Origin: Bacilli bacterium
GTDB taxonomy: Bacteria > Bacillota_I > Bacilli_A > RF39 > UBA660
DNA length: 60,271 nt
Direction: 5' to 3'
Assembly: GCA_022801735.1 (NCBI GenBank)
Contig: JAAWSW010000001.1
Span: 1-60,271, forward strand
Shown piece after piece: positions 9,154 to 17,454 of the stretch (positions are counted from its first letter, which is position 1; every line of letters begins with the position of its first letter). Under the pieces are notes generated by a model. It searched no databases. It worked only from the letters and a program-made list of their open reading frames with translations, and was not told the origin of the DNA. The position numbers and the translations under genes are program-made.

Positions 9154-9182
9154 ATTTTAGCACACTACCATAATCATGTCAA
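9154..9182 (-). promoter_or_regulatory. Strong sigma-A promoter of the glucosaminidase gene
   Basis: Minus strand TTGACA-N17-TAAAAT. The start would be near 9147, giving a leader of about 30 nt that is too short for a riboswitch. Confidence 0.8.
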
Positions 9183-9267
9183 ATTGAGACAAAATTAGAC
9201 ATCGGCCTGTGCTCACTATATTATATGTCCAAAATATAAAAAATTATACCACTTCGGCCCAAAAGAA

Positions 9268-9287
9268 AAAACAACCGAAGTTGTTTT
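9268..9287 (-). terminator. Intrinsic terminator of the sortase gene
   Basis: Hairpin AAAACAAC-TTCG-GTTGTTTT with a UUCG-type tetraloop, followed by a T-rich stretch on the minus strand. Confidence 0.85.
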
Positions 9288-9900
9288 ATTGTAATTCCGC
9301 AATATATATAGTTTGTGTAGTATCATCATCTTTAGTACATGTAATAAGTGTCAAAGTAGTTTTAAATTTATTACGATAAATCATAACATCACCATCTTTT
9401 GTGTCAGTATAAATGTTCACAATTTTATAAACATAAGTTTTACCTTTAAACTTAACAGTAGCCAAATCACCTTTATTTAACTTATATAAATGTTTGAAAT
9501 ATCCAAGATAACTACTTCCTGAATGAGCAACCAAAATAGTATTTCCATTCTTTTGATCGGGATAATTAGAAGGATTTAATAAAGTAACACTCTTACCAAC
9601 ATGGTTATTAGGATTTCCCTTATCATAGAACCCTTGTTCAAGATTAATTTTATCAATTTTTAAAACTCCTAAATACTTACCATCACCAGTCTCAACATTA
9701 GTTCCAATATCTGCTACTGCAATATTTTGTGGTGTATTATCCACCGTTTCACCTGCTGATTCACTATATAAAGAAATATTTACCTTTTCATATGCCTTTT
9801 CCTTTTTACCAGTAAAATAATCATAAGTAAGTAAAGTAATACCAACTCCAAGTAATATAAAACCAATAATAACTATTGTTCTATTACTAAGTTTATCCAT
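9286..9900 (-). CDS. Sortase-family transpeptidase
   Basis: The 204-residue protein has a single N-terminal membrane anchor (IVIIGFILLGVGITLLTY) and a sortase beta-barrel. Catalytic His is in ILVAHSGSS and catalytic Cys in TLITCTK near the C-terminus. In most sortases an Arg follows the Cys strand; here the equivalent region reads KDDDTTQTIYIAEL, with Gln where Arg is expected. Sortases join surface proteins to peptidoglycan or to pilins, but I see no LPXTG-type substrate in this window, and the flanking genes are cell-wall hydrolases. The start at ATG 9900 follows GGGGTG by 5 nt; a TTG at 9927 would give a longer form. Class D or B-like; the class is uncertain. Confidence 0.88.
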   Translation of the reverse strand: MDKLSNRTIVIIGFILLGVGITLLTYDYFTGKKEKAYEKVNISLYSESAGETVDNTPQNIAVADIGTNVETGDGKYLGVLKIDKINLEQGFYDKGNPNNHVGKSVTLLNPSNYPDQKNGNTILVAHSGSSYLGYFKHLYKLNKGDLATVKFKGKTYVYKIVNIYTDTKDGDVMIYRNKFKTTLTLITCTKDDDTTQTIYIAELQ

Positions 9901-9988
9901 AGTCGCACCCCATTTTTCTCTAACCAAATTATAACAAAAAAAACATCATCTATCAAATATTATTATTCTTTTATTTAATAATTACTTT

Positions 9989-10015
9989 TTAGCACTCGCA
10001 CTTGACAAGTGCTAA
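9989..10015 (+). promoter_or_regulatory. CIRCE operator (HrcA site)
   Basis: TTAGCACTC-N9-AAGTGCTAA differs from the classical inverted repeat TTAGCACTC-N9-GAGTGCTAA by one base. It overlaps the -35 box of the clpB promoter, so HrcA binding would block transcription until heat shock. Confidence 0.9.
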
Positions 10016-10029
10016 AAAGGGTGTATAAT
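10002..10029 (+). promoter_or_regulatory. Sigma-A promoter of clpB
   Basis: Consensus TTGACA and TATAAT boxes separated by 16 nt. The -35 box lies inside the CIRCE operator. Confidence 0.88.
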
Positions 10030-10068
10030 TAATTCTGTAAGGAGTATAATAACAAAGGAGGTAATAAT

Positions 10069-12183
10069 ATGAATATGCAAAATGAATACGCAGAAAATTT
10101 ACAAAACCCCTTAGAAAAATACGGTAGAGATATTACTGAAAGCGTAAAAAACGGCAAAATAGACCCAGTTATTGGTAGAGATGATGAAATCAGAAGTATT
10201 ACCCGTATTTTATCAAGAAAAACCAAAAACAACCCTGTTTTAATAGGAGAACCTGGTGTTGGTAAAACAGCAATCGTAGAAGGTTTAGCCCACCGTATTA
10301 TCAAAGGCGATGTTCCAAATAGTCTACTTAACAAAAAAGTTTGGGAACTAGATATGGGAGCCCTTATCGCAGGCGCTAAATATCGAGGAGAATTCGAAGA
10401 TAGATTAAAAGCAGTATTAAAAGAAGTAAAAGATTCCGATGGTGAAATCATTATGTTCATCGATGAAATCCATATGATAGTAGGTGCTGGAGCCCTAGAA
10501 GGTGCTATGGATGCTGGAAACATGCTAAAACCAATGCTTGCTAGAGGAGAAATTCACTGTATAGGAGCAACAACCCTAAATGAATACCGCAAATATATTG
10601 AAAAAGATGGAGCCCTTGAAAGACGTTTCCAAAAAGTACAAGTTAAAGAGCCAACCATAACAGATACCATTACAATACTACGTGGACTAAAATCAAGATT
10701 TGAAGTATATCATGGAGTCAACATCAAAGATAACGCTCTAATAGCCGCTGCAAGTCTATCAGATAGATATATTACTGACAGATTCTTACCAGATAAAGCC
10801 ATAGATTTAGTTGATGAAGCATGTGCAACTATAAAAGTTCAAATGGAATCTGTTCCAACTGAATTAGACACTTTAACTAGAAAAATCATGCAACTAGAAG
10901 TCGAAAAAGAGGCCATAAAAAAAGAAAATGATGAAATATCTAAAAATAGAAATATCGAAATAGATAAAAAATTAACTGAACTTAAAGAAAAAGAAAAAGT
11001 CTTAAGAAACAACTGGCAGCAAGAAAAAGAAATAAATAATAAAATTAAAAACAAAAAAGAAGAAATAGAAAACGCTAATCATAAATTAGAAAGAGCAGAA
11101 TCTAATTATGATTTAGAAACTGCGGCTAGACTAAGACATGGTGTAATTCCAGAGTTACAAAAAGAATTAGAAAACTTAAGAAAAGAAGATAAATCTGCCA
11201 TTTTAAGTGATACAGTTACTGATGAATCAATCGCCAGTATTGTCGCAAAATGGACACATATTCCAGTAAGTAAACTAGTTGGTGGTGAAAAAGAAAAACT
11301 CATAAACTTAGATAAAAATCTAAAAAAACGTGTTAAAGGACAAGACAATTCAATTACACTAGTAAGTGAGGCAATTATAAGAGCACGTGCTGGCATTAAA
11401 GACCCAAATAGACCAATAGGTTCATTTATATTTTTAGGTCCAACTGGAGTTGGAAAAACCGAAATAGCCAAAAGTTTAGCCTTTGAATTATTTGACGATG
11501 AACGCCATATGATTCGTATTGATATGAGTGAATATATGGAAAGTCACTCAGTCGCTAGATTAATTGGTTCTCCTCCAGGATATGTTGGATATGATGATGG
11601 TGGACAACTAACTGAAGCAGTAAGAAGAAATCCATATAGTATCATATTATTTGACGAAATAGAAAAAGCACATAAAGATGTCTTTAACATATTACTTCAA
11701 ATATTAGATGACGGAAGAATCACCGATTCACAAGGGAGAACAGTTGACTTCAAAAACACAATTATTATCATGACATCTAACTTAGGAAGTGAATACATAC
11801 TAGAAAATAATGAAAATAGTAATGAATTAGTTATGAACGAACTACATCATACATTTAAACCAGAATTCTTAAATCGTATAGATGAAATCATTATATTTAA
11901 TGCACTATCTAAAGAAGTTGTATATGAAATTTTAGAAAAAATAATAAAAGAAGTTGAAACTAGATTAGATGATAAAAAAATTAAATTATCATTAACTGAT
12001 AAAGCCAAAGAATATATTATAGAAAACTCTTACGATGAAAAATATGGAGCAAGACCAATAAAAAGATTTGTAAGTAGAAATATAGAAACATTACTAGCAA
12101 ACGCAATTATTAGTGATAAAATTAAATTTAATTCTACTATAACAATAGACCATAAAAACGGAGAGTTCACACTAGAAAATTAA
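10069..12183 (+). CDS. clpB: ClpB-type disaggregase lacking the N-domain
   Basis: The 704-residue protein has two AAA+ modules: Walker A GEPGVGKT near residues 60-67, Walker B MFIDEIH, and the second ATPase with GPTGVGKTE near 457-465, the SPPGYVGYDDGG pore loop and LFDEIEKAH. Between them lies a long Lys/Glu-rich coiled coil (about 265-390), the M-domain that marks ClpB rather than ClpC. The usual 150-residue N-terminal ClpN domain is absent, as in the short ClpB of mycoplasmas and the internal-start form elsewhere. I see no IGF/LGF loop, so it should not feed ClpP. ClpB rescues aggregated proteins with DnaK. An AAAGGAGG site precedes the ATG, and CIRCE implies heat-shock control by HrcA. 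Confidence 0.93.
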   Translation: MNMQNEYAENLQNPLEKYGRDITESVKNGKIDPVIGRDDEIRSITRILSRKTKNNPVLIGEPGVGKTAIVEGLAHRIIKGDVPNSLLNKKVWELDMGALIAGAKYRGEFEDRLKAVLKEVKDSDGEIIMFIDEIHMIVGAGALEGAMDAGNMLKPMLARGEIHCIGATTLNEYRKYIEKDGALERRFQKVQVKEPTITDTITILRGLKSRFEVYHGVNIKDNALIAAASLSDRYITDRFLPDKAIDLVDEACATIKVQMESVPTELDTLTRKIMQLEVEKEAIKKENDEISKNRNIEIDKKLTELKEKEKVLRNNWQQEKEINNKIKNKKEEIENANHKLERAESNYDLETAARLRHGVIPELQKELENLRKEDKSAILSDTVTDESIASIVAKWTHIPVSKLVGGEKEKLINLDKNLKKRVKGQDNSITLVSEAIIRARAGIKDPNRPIGSFIFLGPTGVGKTEIAKSLAFELFDDERHMIRIDMSEYMESHSVARLIGSPPGYVGYDDGGQLTEAVRRNPYSIILFDEIEKAHKDVFNILLQILDDGRITDSQGRTVDFKNTIIIMTSNLGSEYILENNENSNELVMNELHHTFKPEFLNRIDEIIIFNALSKEVVYEILEKIIKEVETRLDDKKIKLSLTDKAKEYIIENSYDEKYGARPIKRFVSRNIETLLANAIISDKIKFNSTITIDHKNGEFTLEN

Positions 12184-12184
12184 T

Positions 12185-12216
12185 AAAAAGACAAACAAAA
12201 TACTGTTTGTCTTTTT
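12185..12216. terminator. Bidirectional terminator between clpB and the cyclotransferase pseudogene
   Basis: A 12-bp hairpin AAAAAGACAAAC / GTTTGTCTTTTT with A and T flanks serves the two convergent genes. Confidence 0.88.
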
Positions 12217-12978
12217 CTATTTCAATTTACACTCAAAAATCAAAGGCCATCTTTTACCAGTTATATAAATTTTATCATCATTATATGCAATACCATTTAA
12301 AACATCTGTATTTTCATCTTTTAGATTTTCATCCAAAATACCTGTAAAATCTATTTTTTTAACAACATTACCATTTTCAGGATTAATAACCACAATAAAA
12401 TTTGTTTGCCATATATTCGCCCATATATAACCATCAATATATTCAAGTTCATTCAACATTTCTACCTTATTGCCATTAAAAGTAACATTAATCTCTTTAA
12501 TAACATCTAAACCTTCATTCATAAAATATAATTTTGAAGATCCATCACTAGCAATTAAATATTTACCATCAGTAGTTAACCCAAAGCCTTCTTTATCATA
12601 ATTTAATGTTTCTAACACCAACATTTCATCAGGATCCATAATAAGAACCTTTCCCTCTTTCCATGTCAAAACATATAATTTATTTTTAAAAACCACTGAC
12701 CCTTCACCAAATAACTCACTATCTAAAGAATAACTTTCACTAGGTTTTCCTGTTAACAAATCAATATCCTTATAAATCTTTGACCATCCATATTTTCCTG
12801 TTGATTCATATAACATACCATTATCAAAAAATAATCATTGCGTAAATGAAGAAGTATTATGTGGATACGTATTTATAACACTTAAATAATCATTATAATC
12901 AGTAATTTTGATATCGTGATTTTCTGCATTACTACATCCCGTTAACATTACCACTAAAATCAATAAAAACTTCTTCAT
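12217..12978 (-). pseudogene. Glutaminyl-peptide cyclotransferase lipoprotein, broken by a TGA
   Basis: Read from ATG 12978, the frame encodes a lipoprotein signal (MKKFLLILVVMLTGC, lipobox LTGC) and then NTYPHNTSSFTQ. Codon 48 (12835-12837) is TGA, after which LFFDNGMLYESTGKYG continues in the same frame to a normal end at 12217. Glutaminyl cyclases of the YpQ/plant type have YPHD..AFTQGL at this place, so the TGA replaces a Gly GGA codon by a single base change. The rest is intact: a beta-propeller with repeated YVLTW, DGKYLIASDG, ELEYIDGYIWAN and NGIAYN. The 199-codon part from ATG 12816 has no ribosome site. It may be a recent pseudogene, a strain variant, a sequencing error or a read-through gene. 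Confidence 0.85.
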
Positions 12979-13051
12979 TCTACCACATCCATAAAATATA
13001 ATATTACATATATTATATTACAAATTTAACAGCAAAAACATATGTAACACA

Positions 13052-13549
13052 TTATTTTTTATCAATTTTTTCGTATAAATCTAACATTTTACTTTGATTT
13101 TCCAAAAGAAGTTCAAGTTTTCTATGTAAATCTTCCAAAATAAGTTCACTTTTCAAATCCACAATATAATCATTTTGATTACGCATACTATCTTTTTTAG
13201 CCTCTCTATTTTGACTCATCATAATAATAGGTGCCTGAATAGCAGAAATACAAGATAGTACTAAATTAAGTAAAATAAATGGATAAGGGTCTACTTTCTC
13301 TGTTAAAACAAAAGCATTTAAAATTATCCACAGTATTAAAAATAAAACAAACAACATAATAAAAAACCAACTACCAGCAATAGCAGAAATCTTATCTGCC
13401 ATTTTTTCTCCAAATGTAGTATTTTCTTCTTGCTGTTTATCAACATCCACAGAAATAGGATTATTAATTACCATCTCAATTAATTCTTCACGGTCCTTAT
13501 CCTCTAACTTCTGACTAACTAAAGTCTTAACAATTTCCCTTTTTTCCAT
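13052..13549 (-). CDS. DUF1003 membrane protein
   Basis: The 165-residue protein fits the DUF1003 family: FGEKMADKISAIAGSWFFI, two membrane helices, then DPYPFILLNLVLSCISAIQAPIIMMSQNR and a soluble tail (LEDLHRKLELLLENQ) that is probably coiled. The function of the family is unknown; some members are annotated as cyclic-nucleotide binding-like but without proof. A GGAGG site lies 7 nt before the ATG. An 11-bp hairpin followed by six T residues sits directly upstream of this site (13565-13590), which would place an attenuator-like element in the leader. Confidence 0.9.
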   Translation of the reverse strand: MEKREIVKTLVSQKLEDKDREELIEMVINNPISVDVDKQQEENTTFGEKMADKISAIAGSWFFIMLFVLFLILWIILNAFVLTEKVDPYPFILLNLVLSCISAIQAPIIMMSQNREAKKDSMRNQNDYIVDLKSELILEDLHRKLELLLENQSKMLDLYEKIDKK

Positions 13550-13564
13550 AATAAACCTCCAAAA

Positions 13565-13590
13565 AATAACAATACCTAAGTATTGTTATT
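13565..13590 (-). promoter_or_regulatory. Hairpin plus T-run just upstream of the DUF1003 ribosome site
   Basis: Perfect 11-bp inverted repeat AATAACAATAC / GTATTGTTATT with a 4-nt loop, followed on the minus strand by TTTTTT and then GGAGG. The upstream gene already has its own terminator at 13692-13710, so this may be an attenuator or operator of the DUF1003 gene. Confidence 0.5.
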
Positions 13591-13691
13591 ATGTGGAATA
13601 ATTTTCTTTTTATGTATTGTACTTTTATTGTCAAAACTTTACCATTTTAGACATTTATATAGTTAAAATGCATTTTTATAACTTTCTAAAA

Positions 13692-13710
13692 AACTTTATC
13701 AAATAAAGTT
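13692..13710 (-). terminator. Intrinsic terminator after the 330-residue membrane protein gene
   Basis: Hairpin AACTTTAT-TTG-ATAAAGTT followed by TTTTTAG on the minus strand. Confidence 0.75.
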
Positions 13711-13740
13711 AAAAAGTAATGTTTTCGTAAAATCAAATAC

Positions 13741-14733
13741 CTAATTGTCACTCGAAGACGAAACATCATCTGATACTGCTGTATTATTATTCATATTTTG
13801 TAATTGCTGATTATTATTTAAATTTTGATCGTTACCAGATTGCATTGCTTGATTATTTTTAACAACTTGGTTTGTATCAAAATTATTTATTATAGGTTGA
13901 TTAGTTCCAAAAATTCCTGCATTTGCATCACTATTAACATTTTGAATCATCCCTGCCATTCCCTGCAAATTAGACTGATTCATAACATTTGTATTAATTG
14001 CGTGCCCCTGACTATAATCGCCAGGTAAATTTCCTGATAATCTGTTAATTTCAAAATCAATATAATAATTATCCGGATTATTTAAATCAATCAATAAATC
14101 TACCATACCATCACTATCACTATATCTATGATCATATCTAGGAGTACCTCGAAGTTCCAAAGTTGTTCCATTTGGAAGTGTATAACTTACTATAGGGCAC
14201 ATAATTCTAACCTCATTAACAGCCATACCAGATGGCACCATTCGATAAGGTAATTGTTTTACTAAAGTCCCTGTTTCATTTAATTTTTTTACCTTTTTAA
14301 TTTGTTTTACCCCTTTTAAACACTTTATACCACCAACAATAACAAATATTAAAGAAAATAATATAAAAATCAAGGAAAATAAATTAAAAGTAGTTTCTGC
14401 CCCAGTTATACACTCATTAGGTTTTTGGGAATTATAGTATACCTTTTTATCACTAGTATTTACAACAGAACTAGAATAGCCTGGTGAACACTTATAGAAA
14501 GTACCATCAACATTATAAGTATAAATTGGTTGACATAAATAATCTCCATCCTCATCATATTTGCAATTTTTATTAATATCTACTGCTTCTACTGATTTAT
14601 CCATAGATGCTTTTTTAACAATAGGATTTATAACCAAACCAGACGATATTATCATAAATACTAAGCCAATAAACAAAAATGGCAATCCAAACATTGCATC
14701 TTTCCTCAAGTTTTTAAAATTAATATCATACAT
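13741..14733 (-). CDS. Two-TM membrane protein, DUF3592-like, with Asn/Gln-rich tail
   Basis: The 330-residue product has a membrane helix near 15-37, an extracellular-looking loop with cysteines (NCKYDEDGDYLCQPIYTY, KPNECITGAE), a second helix near 115-140, a soluble domain (LPYRMVPSG...PIVSYTLPNGTTLELRGTPRYDHR), and a disordered tail rich in Asn, Gln and Ser. The helix-loop-helix arrangement with a YTYNVDG strand recalls DUF3592 proteins, whose function is unknown. I choose ATG 14733, preceded by AGAGGTG; the upstream in-frame ATG at 14778 has none. Monocistronic, with its own terminator. Confidence 0.75.
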   Translation of the reverse strand: MYDINFKNLRKDAMFGLPFLFIGLVFMIISSGLVINPIVKKASMDKSVEAVDINKNCKYDEDGDYLCQPIYTYNVDGTFYKCSPGYSSSVVNTSDKKVYYNSQKPNECITGAETTFNLFSLIFILFSLIFVIVGGIKCLKGVKQIKKVKKLNETGTLVKQLPYRMVPSGMAVNEVRIMCPIVSYTLPNGTTLELRGTPRYDHRYSDSDGMVDLLIDLNNPDNYYIDFEINRLSGNLPGDYSQGHAINTNVMNQSNLQGMAGMIQNVNSDANAGIFGTNQPIINNFDTNQVVKNNQAMQSGNDQNLNNNQQLQNMNNNTAVSDDVSSSSDN

Positions 14734-14898
14734 GCTAATTACACCTCTTCTACTTTTATAATATCTATCCCATATCATAGCCTATTATTCCATCTAATCC
14801 CATACCTTGTCAATAATTTTTACCTTTTATAATAACAACACCTCTAAATTATACATTTATATACATTTAAATTTATTACAAAATTTTAACAAAAAAAT

Positions 14899-14928
14899 AA
14901 GTGCCCATTTTTATATTCATAGGCACTC
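14899..14928 (-). terminator. Intrinsic terminator of the FAD-dehydrogenase gene
   Basis: Hairpin AGTGCC / GGCACT with a long loop, followed by ATTTTTTT on the minus strand. Confidence 0.7.
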
Positions 14929-14960
14929 AAATTCAACCAAAATAAATTTTCACACATTTT

Positions 14961-16352
14961 TTAATCATTTTCAAGAATATCTCTTGCTGCAACTAAACCA
15001 GTAGCCGCCGCAGTTACAATATTACCTGCTTTACCTGCACCATCACCAACAAAATAAACATCATAATCTTTAAGTTTAAATTTATTGTCAGTTTCAATCT
15101 CATTACTAAAGAATTTAATTTCAGGACCATATAATAAAGTTTCACCATTATTAACACCTGGAATAATCTCATTTAATTTATCAAGTCCCTCAATAATATT
15201 AGTAATAATACGATGTGGTAATACTAAAGCCAAATCACCAGCCACACAATCTTTTAAAGTAGGTGTAATAAAACCTTTTTCAATACGGTGCCATTCACTA
15301 CGTCTTGCTTGCCTTAAATCTTTAAGCGTTTGAATAATTGGTTTCCCACCACCTAAAACATTCGCAATACGTGCAATACTCTCTCCATATTCACGAGTAT
15401 TCGTAACAGGCTCTGTCAAAGTTACTTTACTAATAAAAGCAAAATTACTATTATTAGATTTAATTTCTTTTAAAGCATGACCATTTACACATATATATCC
15501 ATAGTAATTCTCTTTGGCCACAAAACCACCAGGGTTTGTACAGAAAGTTCTTATTTCATCTCCATAAGTATCAGTTTTAATAAAGATAGTCGGATCATAA
15601 ATTACATTACAAATTTGTTCCATAATCTCTTTTCTAACTTCAACCCTAACACCAATTTCAATACTCTTAGATAAATATGGAATTTCATATTTATCAGCAA
15701 GGGCTTGAATCCATTTTGCCCCAGTTCTTCCAGGAGCAACCACAACCTTAGAAGCCTCATAAACTTCCTCTTTTCCTTTAACACAGCAAACAACATCATG
15801 GCTATTCTTAGATTTACTATGAACTGTGGTAACTTCAGTCAATTCCTGAACTTTAACACCTTTATTAACTAAAAAATCAGTAAAATCTTGTATATATTTA
15901 GGTAAATGATCACTACCTAAATGTTTTTGTTTAATAAGCAATAAACGTGCTCCTACTAAAGACACTTTACCTTTAATTTTTAAAGCCTCATCCATATTAG
16001 AAGGATATACATCACTATCCATACCAAATTTAGTAAAAATATCTTCACAATCATCTATTAACTTATTAGCAGTTTCTTCATCCATATATTTAAATAAATC
16101 ACTCTTACCAAGTTTAGGAATAAAATTAAGTTTTCCATCAGAAAAAGTCCCTGCTCCGCCATATCCAGATAATATACTACATGTCTTACAATTAACACAT
16201 TCCTTTTTAACCTTCATTGGACAAGTTCGCTTATCAGCAAACCTTCCCTCATCCAATAATAAAATATTTAACTTTGGATTGTTAGTTATAAGTTCATAAG
16301 CAGTAAATAATCCTGCAGGACCTGCTCCTATAATTACAACGTCATACTTCAT
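14961..16352 (-). CDS. FAD-dependent dehydrogenase of the COG2509 type
   Basis: The 463-residue protein has an N-terminal dinucleotide fold (VVIIGAGPAGLFTAYEL), a cysteine-rich segment (RTCPMKVKKECVNCKTC) followed by GYGGAGTFSDGKLN, and a C-terminal FAD motif YFVGDGAGKAGNIVTAAATG. This layout matches uncharacterised FAD-dependent dehydrogenases (COG2509), which are distantly related to HI0933/GidA-like flavoproteins. The substrate is unknown; the cysteines could bind a metal or Fe-S centre. ATG 16352 follows GGGTGG by 5 nt; a GTG nine bases upstream overlaps that site. The promoter is the extended -10 box TGATATAAT inside the repeated module at 16372-16448. Confidence 0.88.
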   Translation of the reverse strand: MKYDVVIIGAGPAGLFTAYELITNNPKLNILLLDEGRFADKRTCPMKVKKECVNCKTCSILSGYGGAGTFSDGKLNFIPKLGKSDLFKYMDEETANKLIDDCEDIFTKFGMDSDVYPSNMDEALKIKGKVSLVGARLLLIKQKHLGSDHLPKYIQDFTDFLVNKGVKVQELTEVTTVHSKSKNSHDVVCCVKGKEEVYEASKVVVAPGRTGAKWIQALADKYEIPYLSKSIEIGVRVEVRKEIMEQICNVIYDPTIFIKTDTYGDEIRTFCTNPGGFVAKENYYGYICVNGHALKEIKSNNSNFAFISKVTLTEPVTNTREYGESIARIANVLGGGKPIIQTLKDLRQARRSEWHRIEKGFITPTLKDCVAGDLALVLPHRIITNIIEGLDKLNEIIPGVNNGETLLYGPEIKFFSNEIETDNKFKLKDYDVYFVGDGAGKAGNIVTAAATGLVAARDILEND

Positions 16353-16371
16353 ATTAACCACCCTTCATCCA

Positions 16372-16448
16372 CATTATATCATTATTTGACACTTTTTTGC
16401 CTGTGTAAACTAAAAAAAGGTATATTTCAATAAAATATTACCTTTTTA
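16372..16448 (-). repeat. Duplicated intergenic terminator-promoter module, copy 1
   Basis: About 77 bp that closely match 17378-17454. On the minus strand each copy holds the terminator of the gene before it (AAAAGGTA / TACCTTTT stem, 16414-16447 here), a TTTACACAGG segment, and an extended -10 box TGATATAAT (16373-16381) for the gene after it. The two direct copies flank the gene 16465-17349. Confidence 0.8.
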
Positions 16449-16464
16449 TACTATTGTATAATTA

Positions 16465-17349
16465 CTATTTCTCTGATAAAATTATACGTTTCTTTAGATA
16501 ATTTACACCAAAAGTGACTATATCTATAAATACTGGCACTATAAATATTATATAAATAACAAATAATAATATTTTAGGCCAACCAACTGTATTATAAATT
16601 TTACTTAATAATAAATCATCATTCCTATGCCCATTAGCATAAACAAACATAATCACTACACATATTATCCAAACAAAACCTAGAACTGGTATAGACTGTT
16701 TTGTACCAACCTCAATAATTTCTGCCACTGGTTCTGATATAACCTTTTCACTAACCCTATTTTTAGATATTATTTTTTCATTTTTATCCACAGTAATTTC
16801 GTAAGTTACCTCTTTTTTCCCATTAATACCTTTTTTTAATGTCTTCTTTTCGCCTTCAGGCATTTCATTGTTTTCTTTATATTCAGTCTTAAATTTAATT
16901 TTTTTTATTTCAGTAGCCGTTTTTTTATATTTACAACTATCATCAGTAACATTTGCACTTGCATCATAATTTATCGCACTATTATCCATACAACCATACT
17001 TTTTAGCAATACAACTACCATCATCTTTATTGGCCTTTGCATTATAATTATAAGCATTTTTATCCATGCAACCATAAATATAATTAGGCGTTACTTGTCT
17101 TGATGATTGATTATTGGAATATGAACTAGAACTTGAATTATTAGATGAATAATTAGAATTACCACTATTGCCACCGCTACAAGTGCACGATGGACTGGTA
17201 GTCCCATCCTTACAAATATATTTACCTCCAGAACCACAATAGTCAACACCACCGTGACTTGAACAACATCCTCTTTGCGCATTAACTACTAAAGGTGTAA
17301 ACAAAACAAGGCACACAAAAACCACCATACAACCTACTACTTTTCTCAC
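16465..17349 (-). CDS. Secreted or membrane multi-domain protein with G5 domain
   Basis: The 294-residue protein has a signal segment (VVGCMVVFVCLVLFTPLVVNA), a Cys-rich GCCSSHGGV...CKDGTTSPSC module, a Ser/Asn linker, and two copies of a GCMDxxAxNYxxxAxxxDxSC motif (YGCMDKNAYNYNAKA and YGCMDNSAINYDASA) known from extracellular adhesins. A G5 domain follows (about 140-210; KIKFKTEYKENNEMPEGEK, GINGKKEVTYEITV), which elsewhere binds N-acetylglucosamine or zinc. Two C-terminal membrane helices end the protein. A sugar- or wall-binding surface role is likely. GGAGG precedes the ATG. The gene lies between two copies of the same intergenic module, so the unit may have been inserted or duplicated as a cassette. 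Confidence 0.8.
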   Translation of the reverse strand: MRKVVGCMVVFVCLVLFTPLVVNAQRGCCSSHGGVDYCGSGGKYICKDGTTSPSCTCSGGNSGNSNYSSNNSSSSSYSNNQSSRQVTPNYIYGCMDKNAYNYNAKANKDDGSCIAKKYGCMDNSAINYDASANVTDDSCKYKKTATEIKKIKFKTEYKENNEMPEGEKKTLKKGINGKKEVTYEITVDKNEKIISKNRVSEKVISEPVAEIIEVGTKQSIPVLGFVWIICVVIMFVYANGHRNDDLLLSKIYNTVGWPKILLFVIYIIFIVPVFIDIVTFGVNYLKKRIILSEK

Positions 17350-17377
17350 ACTATACCTCCTACTATTTTTCTAAAAT

Positions 17378-17454
17378 CATTATATCATCATTTAATGTAC
17401 TTTTTTACCTGTGTAAACTAAAAAAGGTATATTTTAATAAAATATTACCTTTTA
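17378..17454 (-). repeat. Duplicated intergenic terminator-promoter module, copy 2
   Basis: Direct copy of 16372-16448 with few substitutions and one missing A. It carries the terminator of addA (stem 17422-17453) and the extended -10 box TGATATAAT (17379-17387) of the G5-protein gene. Confidence 0.8.

Noticed and set aside
9118..9267. c-di-AMP (ydaO) riboswitch before the glucosaminidase gene
   Set aside because: The sigma-A promoter at 9154-9182 leaves a leader of only about 30 nt, too short for this riboswitch.
10029..11471. Minus-strand ORFs across clpB
   Set aside because: They overlap the conserved AAA+ coding frame and have no start signals.
12217..12978. UGA recoded as glycine or tryptophan in this genome
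   Set aside because: asnB and cas2 end in TGA at their normal lengths, and cas2 TGA forms an ATGA overlap with csn2. The single internal TGA is better explained as mutation, error or read-through.
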